Shown here piece by piece: positions 38,171 to 52,766 of a DNA stretch of 64,000 nucleotides. The notes under the pieces are model-generated. The model did no database searches and was not told where the DNA came from. It saw nothing but the letters and a program-made list of their open reading frames with translations. The DNA is taken from the NCBI GenBank assembly GCA_026261815.1, contig JAMPIT010000481.1, positions 3,905,501 to 3,969,500 of the forward strand, in the 5' to 3' direction. Positions within the stretch are counted from its first letter, which is position 1. Every line of letters starts with the position of its first letter. The stretch comes from Monarcha castaneiventris obscurior. Its lineage: Eukaryota > Chordata > Aves > Passeriformes > Monarchidae. A program made the position numbers and the translations under genes.

Positions 38171-40839
38171 AATTAAGCCCCAAGAAAAAAATACATCTCC
38201 TTAAATACATGAGTTGGAACTTAGGAATCTTGGAGACAGCAGCACCACATGGGAACTGCTGGAGCTCTGTTCTCATCCTGGAAGACCAAGAGTTCAAGCA
38301 GAACTGGAGCATTGCTTGACAAGATTTCAAAATGATTGAACAGAAAAGGAGTAAAAGCAAAGAATGGCAAAAAAAAACCCCAAACAGAACACAACCACTC
38401 CAGGATTGGAGGGAAGGGTAGACTGAAGAGGAGAAAAAATAGGAAAAAAGATAGATGGGAAATGTAGAATACAATCCAATGTATCTTCATCAGTGAGTGG
38501 TAAAAGGATTTCTTCCCTTGGTATATGAAACCCTTAATATCCAACTTTCCTTTCTCAGTGACAGTTACTAACAGAATGACCAAAGGGAAAAATGAGCCTA
38601 ATAGAACAAAATTGCACTTTTTGCTCATGTGAATTAACATTTAAACCTGAAAAACCCCTGTCCAGACTCTGTGATCTGCAGTGCAAGGGCCTCAGAATAC
38701 TACAACAATTCTGAGAAATCCTTAAACTCTCAAGATACAGAGTGAAAGTCCCAGAAGATGCCACCACACCTTAATTAGCAATTTGCAGGATGAACTGAGG
38801 AAAGTTCTAAGCACTTGAGTGGCACCACCTACCCCACAAACTCCAACATCCCCCCACACCAAGTGAAGCTTCCCAAGGTAGGACCCCACTCATAAGCCAG
38901 CAGCTGGAACCTCTACTTGAATTAGAATTGCAAAGGCACCAATTCCTATTCAGATGTCCCTTTGTCCAACACAGCCTTGCTCCCCAGCCTTTTGGAGTGT
39001 GCTATAAAGTCTTTTCCCCAGGCTCTCTCGGAGGAGGTGGGTTGAGGGAGGTGTGGGTGCTGGAAAGAGAGAGATATTGGCTCCAAGTTAAACAGCTTTT
39101 TGTATGCACAACCTGAGGCATAAACAAGTCAGGATTTGCGTACTGGACCTTTGCATACACAATCTGTGTGCACTGGAAAAATCATTTAATAGTCCTTCTA
39201 TTGCAGGGGTGTGAAAACACTGGGTCAGCTGCTTTGTATTTTAAACAGCATAGAAATGAGCGTGAAATAAGGAAATCCACAAGAGCCTTTGCACAGTCCA
39301 TGGATTACCTGAACAGGCAGCTGTGGGCATGAGTGAGGAATGGAGAGGTGGAGTTACACGGCCTGTACCATGAGGGAAACCAGGCTGGATGACCAAAAAG
39401 CTCCATGGATGGCTGGGGCAGTCCCCAGAGAAGCAGCACCTCATCTCTGGGCCAAGCAGATTTCAGTGACACCAAAGCTGTGACAAAGATCAAAGCAAAG
39501 AGCAACGATGGCACAGGGAAAAGGCATCACGTGGGTCCAGATGTGCTGTTTATATCTTTGTTGGGTTTCATTTTCAAGAAAATGCTCTTCCAGGGGAGGA
39601 CCCCAGCTCTCAGACCTCTTGGAATACAAGCTTTTTCAGAAGTGACTTGAAAGGAAAGAGGGTGGGGGAAATCTGATTTAATAAATGATATATAGGAGTA
39701 TAATTATATGGTTTTAAACACAGTTCCAGTTCACTTGTCTCAGCAAGAAATGCTGGTGTGTGAGAGAAATCATTTATATTGCTTACTATGGTTTTTCAAT
39801 CTTGGCAAGCACTTTTTCCATTCTAAGATGTGGGAACACCCACATCAGTAATTATATATGTTAGCAAAAATACAAGATAAGTTGTATTCTGGAGAGGGGG
39901 ATTTCTCCCATTTCTCAGTGCACTCTTAGGGCAGTAAAAGGGAAGACCTCTATTCCACAAGCTTCATAACTGTAAAAAAATATTACTGAAAACACGAGTT
40001 TGTCTCTATGTAGTGAAACACAGATCCATTATCCAAAACATTTATCATCTATAACATCTCTGTGGCAAAACTAATGATTTTTCAGTTCTGGGCACTTTAT
40101 TCAGTGTGAAGAGGATTAATAATTCCCATTGTTGGGTGCAAATCAGCAGAGCCAGAGGTGAGATTTTACACGTTTTAAGCACGGGTTAATTGGTAGGGCA
40201 CGTTCATGTGTGCATTCCAGCAAAACACAGTGGTAAAATGGGAAATCTGGGATTTCTGAGCAGGAAGCACTCGCTGGGATTTCCACAGGGTGGGAATTCT
40301 GGTGGGGAGTTGGAGGGAGATGGAGCTGGGGCTCCCATGGGATGCTGGAGCCCTGGGGATGAGGATGCTCCAGCCACAGCCTGAACCACTTGTGAGCTGC
40401 TGAAGCACAGCTTGGCCATCCCCAAAGTGCCACACTGAGGGATAGGCTGGAAAACTCATCCAGCTGGGAGCACGCTGTGCCCACTGCAAACACCTCCACA
40501 GAATTCAGGCCTGTTCATTGGCTCTTGTAGTTCTCACGCTGCTAAAGGAGACCAGGAATATCCAGGCACTCATTTTGCAGGCGTGAGGGTTTAGGTGCCT
40601 GGCAGAGAATTCCTACAGTCCATAAGGGAACTATTCACTTCCACAATCCTGCCACATGAAATCCTAATATTTGTGACTGTTCCACAAGTCTGCCCTGCAA
40701 ACTTTTACCTGACGGTATACAGAACATTTTCTTGCACAGATTTCTCCCAATGTGTGTCTGGATATAAAGACATGATCACTCCCCATTTTTTGCTTTGTTT
40801 TTCTTTTCTTTTGTGGTTGCACAGCTCTCAAATCTCAAT
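38171..40839. other. Unique non-coding sequence
   Basis: No gene or transposon is recognised. The 40.2-40.5 kb part is GC-rich and carries overlapping chance frames on the minus strand and in the other direction. Confidence 0.45.
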
Positions 40840-41040
40840 AAAGATTTAATTACACGCTGCATTAAAAGAGAATTGGGTTAGCTTTCTTTATGGTTTCTTA
40901 AATATTCTTTTTATTAAAGCAGATGCAGATCATTAAGGAGAGCAGTGATAAATAATGGTCCACAGGCAAAATTATAATCTGTCCTTTTGTATATTTTGGA
41001 GTTAAAAAGCCATTAGACCTAGAGACATCACACTAGCTGG
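40840..41040. promoter_or_regulatory. Possible conserved non-coding element
   Basis: Short AT-rich unique patch with TTAATTAC, ATTAAAG and ATAAATAATGG strings following more ordinary sequence. Weak compositional evidence only. Confidence 0.22.
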
Positions 41041-44000
41041 GCAAGGTAAGAACCGAAAAATCATGTTTTTCTAACCCTGGATAACCCCAACTTGCTACTT
41101 GCCACTAAGTGTCCAAAACTAACTTGTATTCTATTTAAAAACTATATATATATTTTTTATATACAGAAATAAAATCGTTTTCTTCAGGTGTTTCTTATAT
41201 GTCAGTGTAAGCTGGCATGTGCTGGGACCTACATTTTGAAATCCCAAATTTCCAGAGCTCACTTCAAAGCTGCAGGAGAGATTCCCACCATGTCCTGGGA
41301 GAACTGGGCTGGATGAGAGCTAAAGACAGAAGAGTCTTTGTCCAAACTGAGTGACATGTGAGAGGGATGCAAATAAAGAAACAGAACCACTGGCCTAAGA
41401 AAAAGAATTAAAAATTAACAACCCCTTGAGTTTCCATGAGCTTTATGTAGAGTTGTAGGCTTTTAAAATTTCCAAAATATAAAACCATTCAAATTCTCAA
41501 TTTTAGTATTCTAAGATTCACACAAAAAAACCCCAAATTGCCTTGCATATTTCTAGGATTTTAAAATGTTGATTTCCCCACTCCCAATCCCTACCTAACA
41601 CTGGTGTAAGGGGTCTTGCAAGCTTTCCTTAAGTCATCATCTTTAACCAGAGCTGAGTTATTATGTCAGATGGTTGAGAGCATTCCACGTTTTACAATAG
41701 TTTTGTTTAAACAGTATTGGGCACAAAAAGCACAGGAAAAAAAACCCCACAGCTTTCTGGTTTTCATGCCAGCTTTTTTAATATCTTAAATGACATCTCT
41801 TGATGGAAAATTTAAAAAAACCAGGCCATTATAATGCCATAATCTTAAGAAGCTCTTAAAAGAAAACAAAACACTCTCTCCCCCTTGTTGCCCCCCCAGA
41901 AAATCCAGATGAACACAGAAAAAGCTGTCAAGCTCAGTCTTGTCCAAAGCAGATCTGCCAATGTTCTGACAATGTTTGCACTTGCTTGTCAAAATGGTCA
42001 CTTCAGCTGAGCATCATTTACACTTTGGCTTACAAATTAGTGATGTAAATTACCTATGAATTTAACATGGAAAAAAATCCACCTACCTTTTAAGTTACAT
42101 TTATAAATATACACACTTTCTATATATATTATAAAATGTGGCACTGTAGGACCAACATTTCCTGGCTGAAGTGAAATGTTGCAGTTGGAGCAGCCAGCAG
42201 GGACTGGAGGCTGGAGCACACAGCTCCCAGCCCCTGCACCTCCTGTGCCACCAGCTCACTGCTGGAGCTTAAAAAAAAATCCTTCAATGCCTCACTTTCT
42301 CCATCTGCAAAGTGGACAGGGCTGGTTCAATTAGTGCTTGCATCATCTAGCAAATGTTAAGATTTCCTCCTCTCTGAGAGCTGTTTTACAAGCTGTTTGA
42401 GCAAGGGATCTACTGTGAAATTTCCCAGAAAGCCTTTTTCAGCAAGAAGAGGAATGTAGGATTTTTACCAACGGGTCTGCTGGGCCAAACTGAGCATTTC
42501 TGGGAGCTGTGTTGCTCACGTAAGGTGCTGCACGATGCTCTTAGTGCATGGGGGCTGGAGGAGTGCCTGGGCTGTTTATGGGAATGTCTTTAATTGTTCA
42601 GCAGATTTTAAAGATAATTAACCATATTGTTATTAAAAAAAAAAGGTGCTGAGAGAGCTTTGTCATGGAATTCTTTCCTTCGTTTATAGAAAGGGCTCAG
42701 TTGAATATTTAGACAAAGACAAGTAAGACCAGTTACAGTAGGAAGGGAAGGAAATCTCCTAAGGAGAGAGGATCCTGCACGTGGGACAACTCTGAAACTG
42801 AGACTCATCATGAGAGAGAGAGCTCGTGCAGGAGGGAGTTTTAAATGTCCCAGAACTCTCACACTGTGTATCTGTATCTGGAATAAATAAATCATATAAT
42901 TAGGTTGTTTCAAGGACAGAGATTACTGGAGATAGGCTCTGATCCTGCCTCCTTCAGAAACTGAAAAGTACCTCTTAAAATTGGGATTGATAATAATATC
43001 TACACTTGGGGTGTGAAACCCAACAGGCTTTGTCTCCTCACCTCTTCCTTTCCTCTCCAACATTTTGAATACCAAGAAAAAAACCAGCAATGATTGTTCT
43101 GACATGTCAAGGAAACCATCATGAACATATATTCTAAATTACTTTATTATTTTCATCCTCTGATGATTTTGCTAATCAAAACTTGCTTGGTTTCACTCTT
43201 GCTGATGGAAAAAATTTGCCAGTTACTGGAAATGGTCAGTGGCTGACTCCTCGTGAAGTGCACACACAAAAGTTTTGCTATATTTACTCATCATCTATCT
43301 GGACATGGGGTAATTACCTGCCTCTCAGGATATCCCACTAATCACTAATGGGGCAGGAGATCCCAGAATTCATGTGACTGGGTAATGCCCAGAGCATTAA
43401 TATTGTGTTTCACAGCATCACCATCACAATCATCTTCAGAGCCCCAACCTGTTCCTCACTGCCCCAGAGCTTCCCAAAGTACCACAACCCCCACAGGAAG
43501 GTGAGACACAGATGGACGAACTTGTTTCCTCAGTCAACACGCCACTGTTACTGATTGGAGTTGGAAATGCTCAAACTACTGGTTTTGTGGCTCTGAAAAT
43601 CAAAACTCTCCATCCAATTCAACTGCCAATTACATATATGCAGAGAACAGCATTACCAACTCTTTAATTCTATTAAGGGTTCATTGCATTTCAATTTCTA
43701 TGCCAAAATCAGGAGCTAGACAAAGCTTTATGCATCCTACTTCACAAAACACCACTTCCACATTATTGCTGACCCAGAAATGGAGGAATGAAAGACTGGG
43801 GGGATATAGCAATTTATCCTGAAGTGTTTCAGATCCTAAGGTCTTCCTCTGCAGCCATGAACACATGGACTCAGCAGCTGATCAGCCCATGAAGGAGGAG
43901 TAGGAAAATTAGGATGAACTCATGTCTCAGGATGCTGATACAAACACCGAAGAGATCAATTTCCATTCCTCTTTTGCATTATATTATATTCTCTGCCTAA

Positions 44001-47000
44001 AAAATCTACCTGTGCATAAACCTACAGCGAAGAGAAGAGAAACCTGAGGGAAAGAGAATGTTCTGGGAGCACCTAGCACACCGTCAGCCCACAGAACCAC
44101 GCTGCTCAGAGCAAGGCAGAATTCCAGAGGGTCACATAACTGGAGTGTGGGTTGCATTTGGTCTTGAGTCACAATTTGATTATGTGATATCAACTCTGCA
44201 CTTGTGCAAGGTGAATTTAGCCTGAGAGGAACCTGTTTTCCAACAGGCAGCCCTAGAGAGGGAGAAATAATTCACCAAAGAACTTGCAGGGAGCTGGAAA
44301 CAGAGTGAGACAGCTCAAGTGATCCACACTTACACTTATTATTAGAAGTGAGAGAAAGCTGCAAATAAGCCTGTGAATATTCTGTTTCACTGCATTCAGG
44401 TTGTTTTCCTGCCTGATTCTTCAAGTGAGCTCCTACACATCAATCTGTGCAAATACCAGAGCAAAAACCTGCGTGTCACTCAAGACTTCGGTATGTTGCT
44501 TGATCAGGACAAGGAAAAGGAACAGGTTTTGAGACTGTTGCACCGAGACAAGTTTTGCCTAAAAATAATGTACTTTAAAGGTGTTTTAAAAAGTGAATTT
44601 TTAAATTCACGTTCATTTTTAGTATTTGCATCGACCCCTTTTCCAACCAGGAAAAAGAAGAACACCACGTGACTTGGATACCCATTACAAAGAGCTGAAA
44701 TTTGAAATGTTGGAAACCCACAATGAAGTGCTGGCAGCCAAATCCACTGACAAAGAATGAATCAGGAAATCAGCTCAAATAACGAATACATTGAGAAGTT
44801 CATAATAAAGTCAATTACAATTCATGCACAGAAAACAGACACCATTCATCCACTATCATCCGGTGAATACATCCCTGAATTCCCCGTTATCTGAATATGT
44901 TTCCCCAACGAAGCTGGATCTTTAACAGCTTTCTAATTCAGCATTTTCTGACGGTAAGGGAGTGGGAGAACCTACGTGGAACATGCAGAGTGTCAGTTTT
45001 CCCAAGGGACAGATTTAGCAGTGCCTCCTGGCCATCCTGGCGCTGGGAATCATCCCACAGTAGAATTTAGGCTGTGGACACATCCCACCAAGCTGCTCTG
45101 CAGTCTTTGTGGGACACTCTACAACCAACTGAAGAGCTGGACCTTTGTCAAATATCTGTTTTAACCTGAGGTGAAAGCCTGGCCACAAAGAGTGAAGTTT
45201 TAGATTTGGCTTGAGCAGAGCCAGGCTCGAGTTTGGCTTGTTGGCACCCAAGGGACAGGAGGTAGAAGCACGTTTTCCCTGTAGGTGCTCCTTTGTATTC
45301 CTCAACCGCTTTCATCCACTCCCGTGCGCTCCAAAATCTTTAGCCAGACAGCTCGTTTGCATATGCTTTTGAGATACTAATTAAACACGTACAAACAAAG
45401 AAAAACCTCGCAGCAAAAGAGAAAACACAAAGAAATTAAGGAACTTACTTCAGAAGTCTCGGGTAAGCCACTCAATTGGGTTTTCCCCGCAGATTCCCCT
45501 CCTGCCTTGACTTCCCCGATCCACACACTCCGCTAATTCCAGCAGTGAATCCATACATTCACAATCGAGTGGAATAACTTATAGACACCAACCACAAAGC
45601 TCCATGAGCATGACTGCACACGAGCACATGCTTGTTTAAAGAGGGATCTGGAACACCTTGGGAAATGTGTACAACACGCTCCATTCATCTGCTGGCTCCT
45701 TGAATTATTCCGTCTGAAACGATGCAGCAGCTACAAAAAAAACCCAACCCAAAAGCACCAAAAAACACAAAACCACAACACTGAAAGTATGGCAGCAGTA
45801 AAATAAACCTGGAAATTCTGCATGAATTCTAGCACAGGAGCGACGGTAAGGGAAAAGGGATCCGCCTGGAAAACCAAGATGCTTTCAATCAAAATTGGAA
45901 ATCACAACAGTGAAACTGGAATTTTAGATGATCAGTTCAAATGTATTCCTGCTCTAGCTTCACATTTCAGCATTATAAATGCACTGAGCTCCCTCTAATA
46001 CCAACTTCCTCTCCAAGGAAGTTTCCCAGAGAGAAAAGATCTAAAACTTAACTCTCTTAAATTATACAAATAAGAATTCTCTTTTTTATAGCTGGCCACA
46101 GAAGTGCAAGGTTTCCTCAGGTCTACCCAGGGCCCAGAATATTTGGGCTTCACATGATACCTGACAGGTAATAACAGCTTATCTTGTTAATTTTGCTCTT
46201 GGGAAAACGGCAAGAGGTGATCAACTCCCGCTCCCTTTTTGTATGTTTATTTCCTGTCACAGATTTTTTTTTTTTCCACAATGAAATGCAGATAAGAAGT
46301 TCACCTCAACAAGATAAAGAGAGAGATGGGTGCAATTAAGTCTATGGAGTAATTTGTTTTCTACAAGACCCACGACTTCAATAACATAACATCTAAAATG
46401 CTGGAGGTATCAAAAAACTGGAAACAAAACCAATAAGAGGAAGATGAAATGTCAGCAGATGGATTAACATCATCTAGAATGTGCCAGATTCTTAAGGCTA
46501 TATTAAGCAACAATTTTTTTTCCAAAGCAAATTCTATGATAATTTTAATAACTTTACTGCGGAACTTGATTTCCTTTTTAACATTAATTCCCTATTTTCC
46601 TGCTGTTGCTCATTACCACTCCTGCAGGGCAGGGGGGCTATTCCCAAACTCCTGTCATGTTCCAGTGCCTCAGCTGGGCTACAGATCCCTCACCTCAAAG
46701 GCTTCACTGCAAAGTTCTCTGTTGTTGCTACAAACGCTCATAATGTCACATAATCATCATTCCAAATGATGTCATCTCGTGTTTTTTGTTTAATTTGCAC
46801 ACTTCCCCTCTCTCCCCCCACAGAAAAAAAGTGTGGTTTCCTTCTAGCTGATTTGCTGTGCTTGTCAGCCATCACCTATGTGCTGGCTGTCCCAGGGTCT
46901 GAACACAACCCCCTCAGGGGATGTCTATATATAAAATATGTGAGACTCAACGGACAGCTGATTTAATATGACCTTATCAGCTTATGGCACAGTGTCTCCT

Positions 47001-50000
47001 ACCATTTTTCTCTGACAAAATTGAGGTGCTTTTGGCAGAAGGCAATAGATACACACCATATCATATTTAGCTCCATCCCCAGGAATTTAACAAGACTGAT
47101 GCAGCCTTTCCTATCATTTTTTTCCTCTGAAAATGGGATTTTCAAGAACATTGAAAAAAAGGGCACATCACTGCCTAAACGTCCAGCTTTGCAGTCAAAG
47201 AAACAAAGGCTTTACGGGGCAGTTTGTTTCTTTACCTAAGAACTCTTTTATTTGTGTTTTGAGGGGTTTTATTTTCCAATGACCCTTGATAAGAGCAACA
47301 CGAGCCCGTAGAAAGAACAGGAATTCCTACACATGGGACAACTCCCAGCTGAACTGAGGATGGAAACTGCAGCCGTGAGTGGTATAAATACACAAGGAAA
47401 CAACTGTAAACATTTAGTTTATGGGATGCCTGGCCAGTTGCTGTCGCTTTGCAAACCCCATTTCTGGATACAGCAGCAGGGTTGATACACAACCTGTTGC
47501 CATCTCTGCATTTTCCAAAGTAAAAGGAGGCTGGAAAATGGAGCTTGGACACAGCTGTGCTTGGTTCTGTTCCAGCCCAGCCATCCAGGTCTACGATCTT
47601 CTTCCTCCCTGCACTTTCCCAGTGTGGATGTGGCCACAACTCCCTTTGCAAGGAGCACAAGACACGTTGGGAAGTGAATCTAAAGAGGTGCCATTGCTCC
47701 CTGTGGCCTCCTGCACCACTGGGGACTGGGTTTTCAATTAATTCCCATTAAACCATCAGCTCCCTTTAGAAACCACGCTTGATTCTGTGTAAGTTTCTTC
47801 TAATTAGCACCAAATAACTAAAGTATAACAGCAGCACCTATTCTCCCAACATTTTTAACAAGCTGTCAGAGAAGGAACAGTGTGAATAACAGCTGAGTTT
47901 AATATGCTACTTTGCCTTTTTTGGGTTTTTTTTTAATCCCTGCATTGAGTTGCTTTTAATATTTCTGGTTGACCAAAGCAACCAATTTTGAGGTCAAGTG
48001 AATACACAGAAATCCTTATAGTTCCCTGACACAGGAGTTCAATCTTGATTAAAAAAAATAACCCCATGAAGAAATCTCCTCAAATGACTCCAGGATGTGT
48101 CATCTGACACATTTATTGCTCAGGGTCCCTGCCAAAGCCATTCAACATATAATTATCTCATCTGTGCAACAACCCTTATTCCTATGCATCCAAATCCTTC
48201 TGCTTTCTCCAGGAGAATTTTAATAGAAATCTTTTTCAAACTTCAAAATAATGGTATATTATTGAATGTCTGAGGTGTTTTTCCCTTTATCAGAGATCTG
48301 ATCCACAGATGATAAAAACAACAATTTACTCTCACCACTGATGACATGCTCCCATCTGAGAACTTCAGGGATGCAGGACCTCATCCCACTATGTTCCTGC
48401 AGGACCTGAAAGCTCCTACAGGCTCCACCAGGAGCAGAGAGCCCTCCAAGGGGGCAAAGAGGCATTTGCAGTGAACTTTTCATGCTGTCCATTTAACTAA
48501 AGAAGAGATGTAGTAAGAAATGAGGGGGTGGGGGAAATCATGGATTGATTCATGATATAAATGATGTTGCTTGTGATTCAGGAAGTCCCTGATCCTCACA
48601 TCACTGGAGACAGGGGAAGCATCACTGCCCCACTTCTGTAACCCCTCCTGCACATCCATTTGCCAGCCCTGAGTGAGAGCAGCATTCTCCAGTTTGTAGA
48701 GGTGCCTCCCCCAGCTTCCACACAACGGCTCTCTCTTTTTCCATGAAAATCCACGGAATGTGTCCCACCTTGTTTGAACACCTTCAGTCGACGCTGCAGA
48801 TGTTTCCTCAGCCTGGGCCAACTGCTCAGATGTTCAGGATGGGAGAAATTCCCCTTGAAGTCATAGGAGTTCTTCCAATTCCTGCCACCTGGGAATGCAG
48901 CCTACTGTTCAAACCCGATCCACCATCCCACTGCGAACATTTACATGGAAAACAGGCTCAGGGAAGGAGAGATTGACAATTCATTCCTGATATCCTAATT
49001 GTGGGCTGGACAGCAATTTATCTTGTCTCTGATCGAACCTACCAGCTATGAACAAAGTTTCACAACTGCAGGAGGCTTTGTGTTGCAACTTGCAACAGAA
49101 AATGTGGCATCCTGCACGATGGCTGAAGTGTTCAACGCACACAGATCTGCTCTTGTGGCTAACAGAACTTTTATTATAGGATTTTTGTTGCTGCTGTTGT
49201 TGAATTGAAGAGATGTAGCTCTACTCTTTGAAGTTTAAGACTAGTTGTAAATTCCTTGAAGTCAGCCCTATTTCCTTTTATATTAGCATGTTAACAAGCT
49301 TTGGAAGACTGACAGACCTTACAGGAAGACACAGCTGGGTGCTCCTCTAGTCTGGGCTTAATGAAAACCAGAACATGAAGGCTGAACTCTGGCTTGTCTG
49401 CTGTTTACAGACTCGGCAGGAAGAATCCACTGCCCCAGTGATGAAGGCATAACGTCCTCATCAAATACTGATACTTTCTGTACTACCAAGGAAAACAGTT
49501 GGGATTAATTAAGAAAGGAAATGCCACAATATTTTAAATTACTTCTGTATTTTAAACCTTTGTACCAGATGAAGTGCAACAATAAATAATAAAAAAAAAA
49601 AAAACAGCAAAACAAAACAAACAACAAAAATCCAACCCACCCTGTGGAATACTGTGAAGGATGGGATTTTGCAAAGAGGAATTGATTAAAGAGTGAGGGC
49701 CCAACCATGAGTGTAATCCAGACCTGCACCAAGAAGAGGCAGGTTGCCTTTCAACTCCTCCATGGTACTGTGAAAGATCAGGAAGAATAAAAGATTATAC
49801 TCCCAAAACTCTAAGTCAGTAAACAAGTAGAGAGCAATCCCAAAAATCCCTTGGGGATCAGTGTTTATCAGGATGACGCTGATTTCAAAGGACACTCCAG
49901 AGATGTCTATCCCACAGACAATGTAAAACCCAAGCCTTTTGGAGGCAGCTTTATGGCCACCTTTTGCATTATTCAGGTTGGAAGCATCCTCCCATTCCTG

Positions 50001-51174
50001 GGAAACCCTTATGCTACTCCAGCCCTTTTAAATCACAAGCTCTTTCCTTCCATTTCTGCTTGTCCAGGCCCCGATTGTTGAAAAACAAGTTCTAGAGAGC
50101 TAAAAGGGAGATCAAGCTGTGCTGCTGCATTCTGGAGCTCTAATATCTCTGGAGAATATCCAGGAATATTGTCTCTACCCTGGATTTTAACAGCAGATTT
50201 TACTATGGCATCTATTTACATAAACTTCTTTTGATTTAGTGAAATATGTACACTCGTAGTACACCTCTAATTTCCACATGCATAAGAGACAATTGTACAT
50301 ATAAATCAAATAAATGCAGGCACAACTGGCTGATTCTAGTGAACACCACACACAGTTGCATTTTTCCCACCAATCCATAATTCTTAGGAAAGTCTATAGT
50401 CAAATGCATGGAAGGAAAGAACGTCCACAGGCTGAATAAAACCCACTTTCACATTACTATTTTATATCTCTTTTTAACAAAATCTGGTTATCAAAGGCCA
50501 AGACAAAGCTCTTCTCTTGGAGCACAGTTTTCAACTCAACCAGGCAGAGTTTTGCTTTTGCTGTTATTACAGCAACATCCTTAAAAACCCTAAATGTTGA
50601 CAGCAAAGACAACCTTTAAATACTGCCCAGCCTCACCAAGCAGATGCTGCATTTTCACGCGTGCTTAGAGCATTTTGCTGCATGTCAGATTTCCATGTGC
50701 ACCTGGTTATGCAACCAAAATATCCAGGCAGAAACTTAAATAACACAAAGTCTGCAAAGTCTCAGGCTGCATCGTTGTGCATTCAAAGTGGAAGTTTGGA
50801 ATCTGCTTTGATGAACACTTAAAATAAATCAGGGAAAGGCAGCCAGCCTGGTGGGTATTTCCAGGCCCTTCAGGGGAAAACTGGTGACTGACTGGGAACA
50901 TACTGGGTCTAGAACTCTTGCAGAATTAAGACCAATGAGTCGTGCTCATTAATAGGCAAAACCCCAAAAATCTCCACGTATTGTGGATCAAAACCATAAG
51001 CACTTACTTGAACCAACAAGATCAGAGTCCTTCACCAGGTGCATGAAAAGTGGTGAATCCAGCAGAAGCAGCAATGTTTTCATTGCCAAGGGGATTTAAA
51101 CTGATGCTTTCAAAATACAGATATAAGACATTCGGAAAACCTGCCTCCTGTTTCATTCTAAACCATAAAGCCTT
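41041..51174. other. Long unique non-coding stretch
   Basis: No supported gene, RNA gene or recognisable transposon was found in these 10 kb. Low-complexity patches are alternating T/A sequence near 41144-41165 and 42121-42132, A/C-rich sequence near 45735-45780, and the A-rich tract at 49580-49630. Open frames of up to 142 codons (47232-47660, minus) have no known domain. Confidence 0.45.
49580..49630 (+). repeat. A-rich low-complexity tract
   Basis: A run of 14 A (49591-49604) is followed by CAAAA-type units. No LINE or SINE body is visible upstream, so I call it simple low-complexity DNA rather than a retroposon tail. Confidence 0.75.
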
Positions 51175-51321
51175 TGTGTAGCTGGGTTTGCCTCAACTTT
51201 GCTGGACTCAGTGCAGCTTCTGAATAGGCTTTTTATAAGGCAGGAGGTGTCAGTTAAATTAAAAACAAAAGAAAAGCACAACCCAATAATCTAGGATCAG
51301 GACAGAAGCCAAAACATTCAG
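51175..51321 (+). repeat. Unidentified ~145-bp dispersed repeat, copy A
   Basis: This segment aligns by eye with 53348-53490 in the same orientation. Shared landmarks in order are TGTGTAG, GCCTCAACT-TGCTGGACTCA, TTCTGAATAG, TTTTTATAAGG, AGTTAAA and GGATCAGGACA. The copies differ by substitutions and by several small gaps. I do not recognise the family. It could be part of an old LTR or LINE, or a local duplication about 2.2 kb apart. Confidence 0.7.
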
Positions 51322-51529
51322 GTTTATAGATTTAAGAAATGCTTTTTATGTGCCTCATGCACTGCTTATTCTCATGGGTCAGTTGGTGGTGATAACATCC
51401 AAATTAAAGATCTTTCTCTGACTTTATCATGCATCCTGTGCCCTTCACTTGGCTGGTGTAGCCAGTCTCTAGAAGTTCATACAATGCTTCATTAGTGCTC
51501 ATTCATTTGGGAGAGAACTGTTCCATCTA
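51322..51529. other. Unique spacer
   Basis: Short unique sequence between copy A of the unidentified repeat and the next AT-rich element. Nothing specific is seen. Confidence 0.4.
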
Positions 51530-51920
51530 ACCTGAAACGTTATTATGGATCTTTATTTATTGCACAGTCCTACTTCCCATTAAAATTGTAACTCATCCTA
51601 TTAAAAATTTTTGCAACTTCATCAAATAGGATCTATCAGTGGAATTATCTCCCTGCTTCCATTTTTATCCAAACATTTCATCTTAAATCTCTGCTTCTGA
51701 CTCCAAGAATTCATAAAAGAAGAACTGTTCTATAAATAACATACAGAAAGTTTTGACTAATGTGGAATGAATGTGCTCCTCTCACAATCTCCATGTAACC
51801 TCCATAATGTCAAGCCCCTGAGTGATTTTGTTGATTATGTACAGCATCCTGACATGCAAACTCACAATTTAGCCTGAAGACATTTGCAATTAATTAATTA
51901 ATCCCAACAGAAATTATCAA
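51530..51920. promoter_or_regulatory. Possible conserved non-coding element
   Basis: AT-rich unique segment with TTTATTTATTG, CCATTAAAATTG, GTTGATTATG and a closing AATTAATTAATTAATC run at about 51889-51903. It has no repeat family and no exon. The homeodomain-like cores suggest, but do not prove, a regulatory role. Confidence 0.28.
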
Positions 51921-52766
51921 AACTCATTCACCGGGCATTGCACAGCCAGCAGCAAGCAAGAAGAGACTTTTTAACCACGGAGAAGAAGAATTCTTCAAGC
52001 AGAAACAAAGCCTGCTGCAGAAAACAAAATGTAAATCTTGGAACTAAGCAAGCTTCCTGTTAAAGCATGGATGCACAACGAGTTGCCCAGGGGTTGCATG
52101 AGGTCCTTGCAGACCTACTTTGATGCCCGTCACCCTTCCCTGAAGGCTTTGAGAGTTGTGTCTGGCCTCTGACATGGATAACCACAACACCCAACCTATC
52201 ACAGAAACATTAACTTGAGAAATAAGCAGAAGATGCCTCAAAATCCCGGGGAGGTATTGATGTTTGGTGTCTTTTTTCTCTTGAATGGGCAAGAACCACA
52301 CGTTCCTTTTGCACAAAGGAATCAATAGACACAGCGCGGAGGAGCTTGTTGAAAACCCTTGATTTGAAGGTGCTTTTCAAACTCAGAGAATCCTTTATTA
52401 AATGCACAGGAGGTGTTTGCATCACGTGTGCTCTCCAACCCAGTTTTAGTGCAGCTGCAGCCCCTTTGGAAGGAGCTGTGACTGATCTCAGGTGATGGCA
52501 CAAGTCTGATGTTTCTGCTGTGTGTCACGTGCTTGAGTAAGCCTGGGCTTAGGCTGGGGGACTGAGAGACCAATAATGCTGAGCTGGAGGAGGGGGAAGG
52601 AAGAAATCCCATGGAAAGCACAACTAAATACAGCTGCTAACAGCTGGTGGATAAGATTGGGTATTAAACTTCAGTCCTATGTTACAGCACCTGCAGAAAG
52701 GGCAGCTACGATGCAGCTCTGCCACAGCACCCACTGCAGCCCCCAGGATCCCCCTTCCAAAACCCA
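51921..52766. other. Unique sequence upstream of a solo LTR
   Basis: No gene or repeat is recognised. Its last four bases (CCCA) are the left target duplication of the adjacent LTR. Confidence 0.45.

Noticed and set aside
49580..49630. A-rich tract as the tail of a retroposed gene or SINE
   Set aside because: No tRNA-like, 7SL-like or processed-gene body is visible upstream, and no flanking duplication was found.
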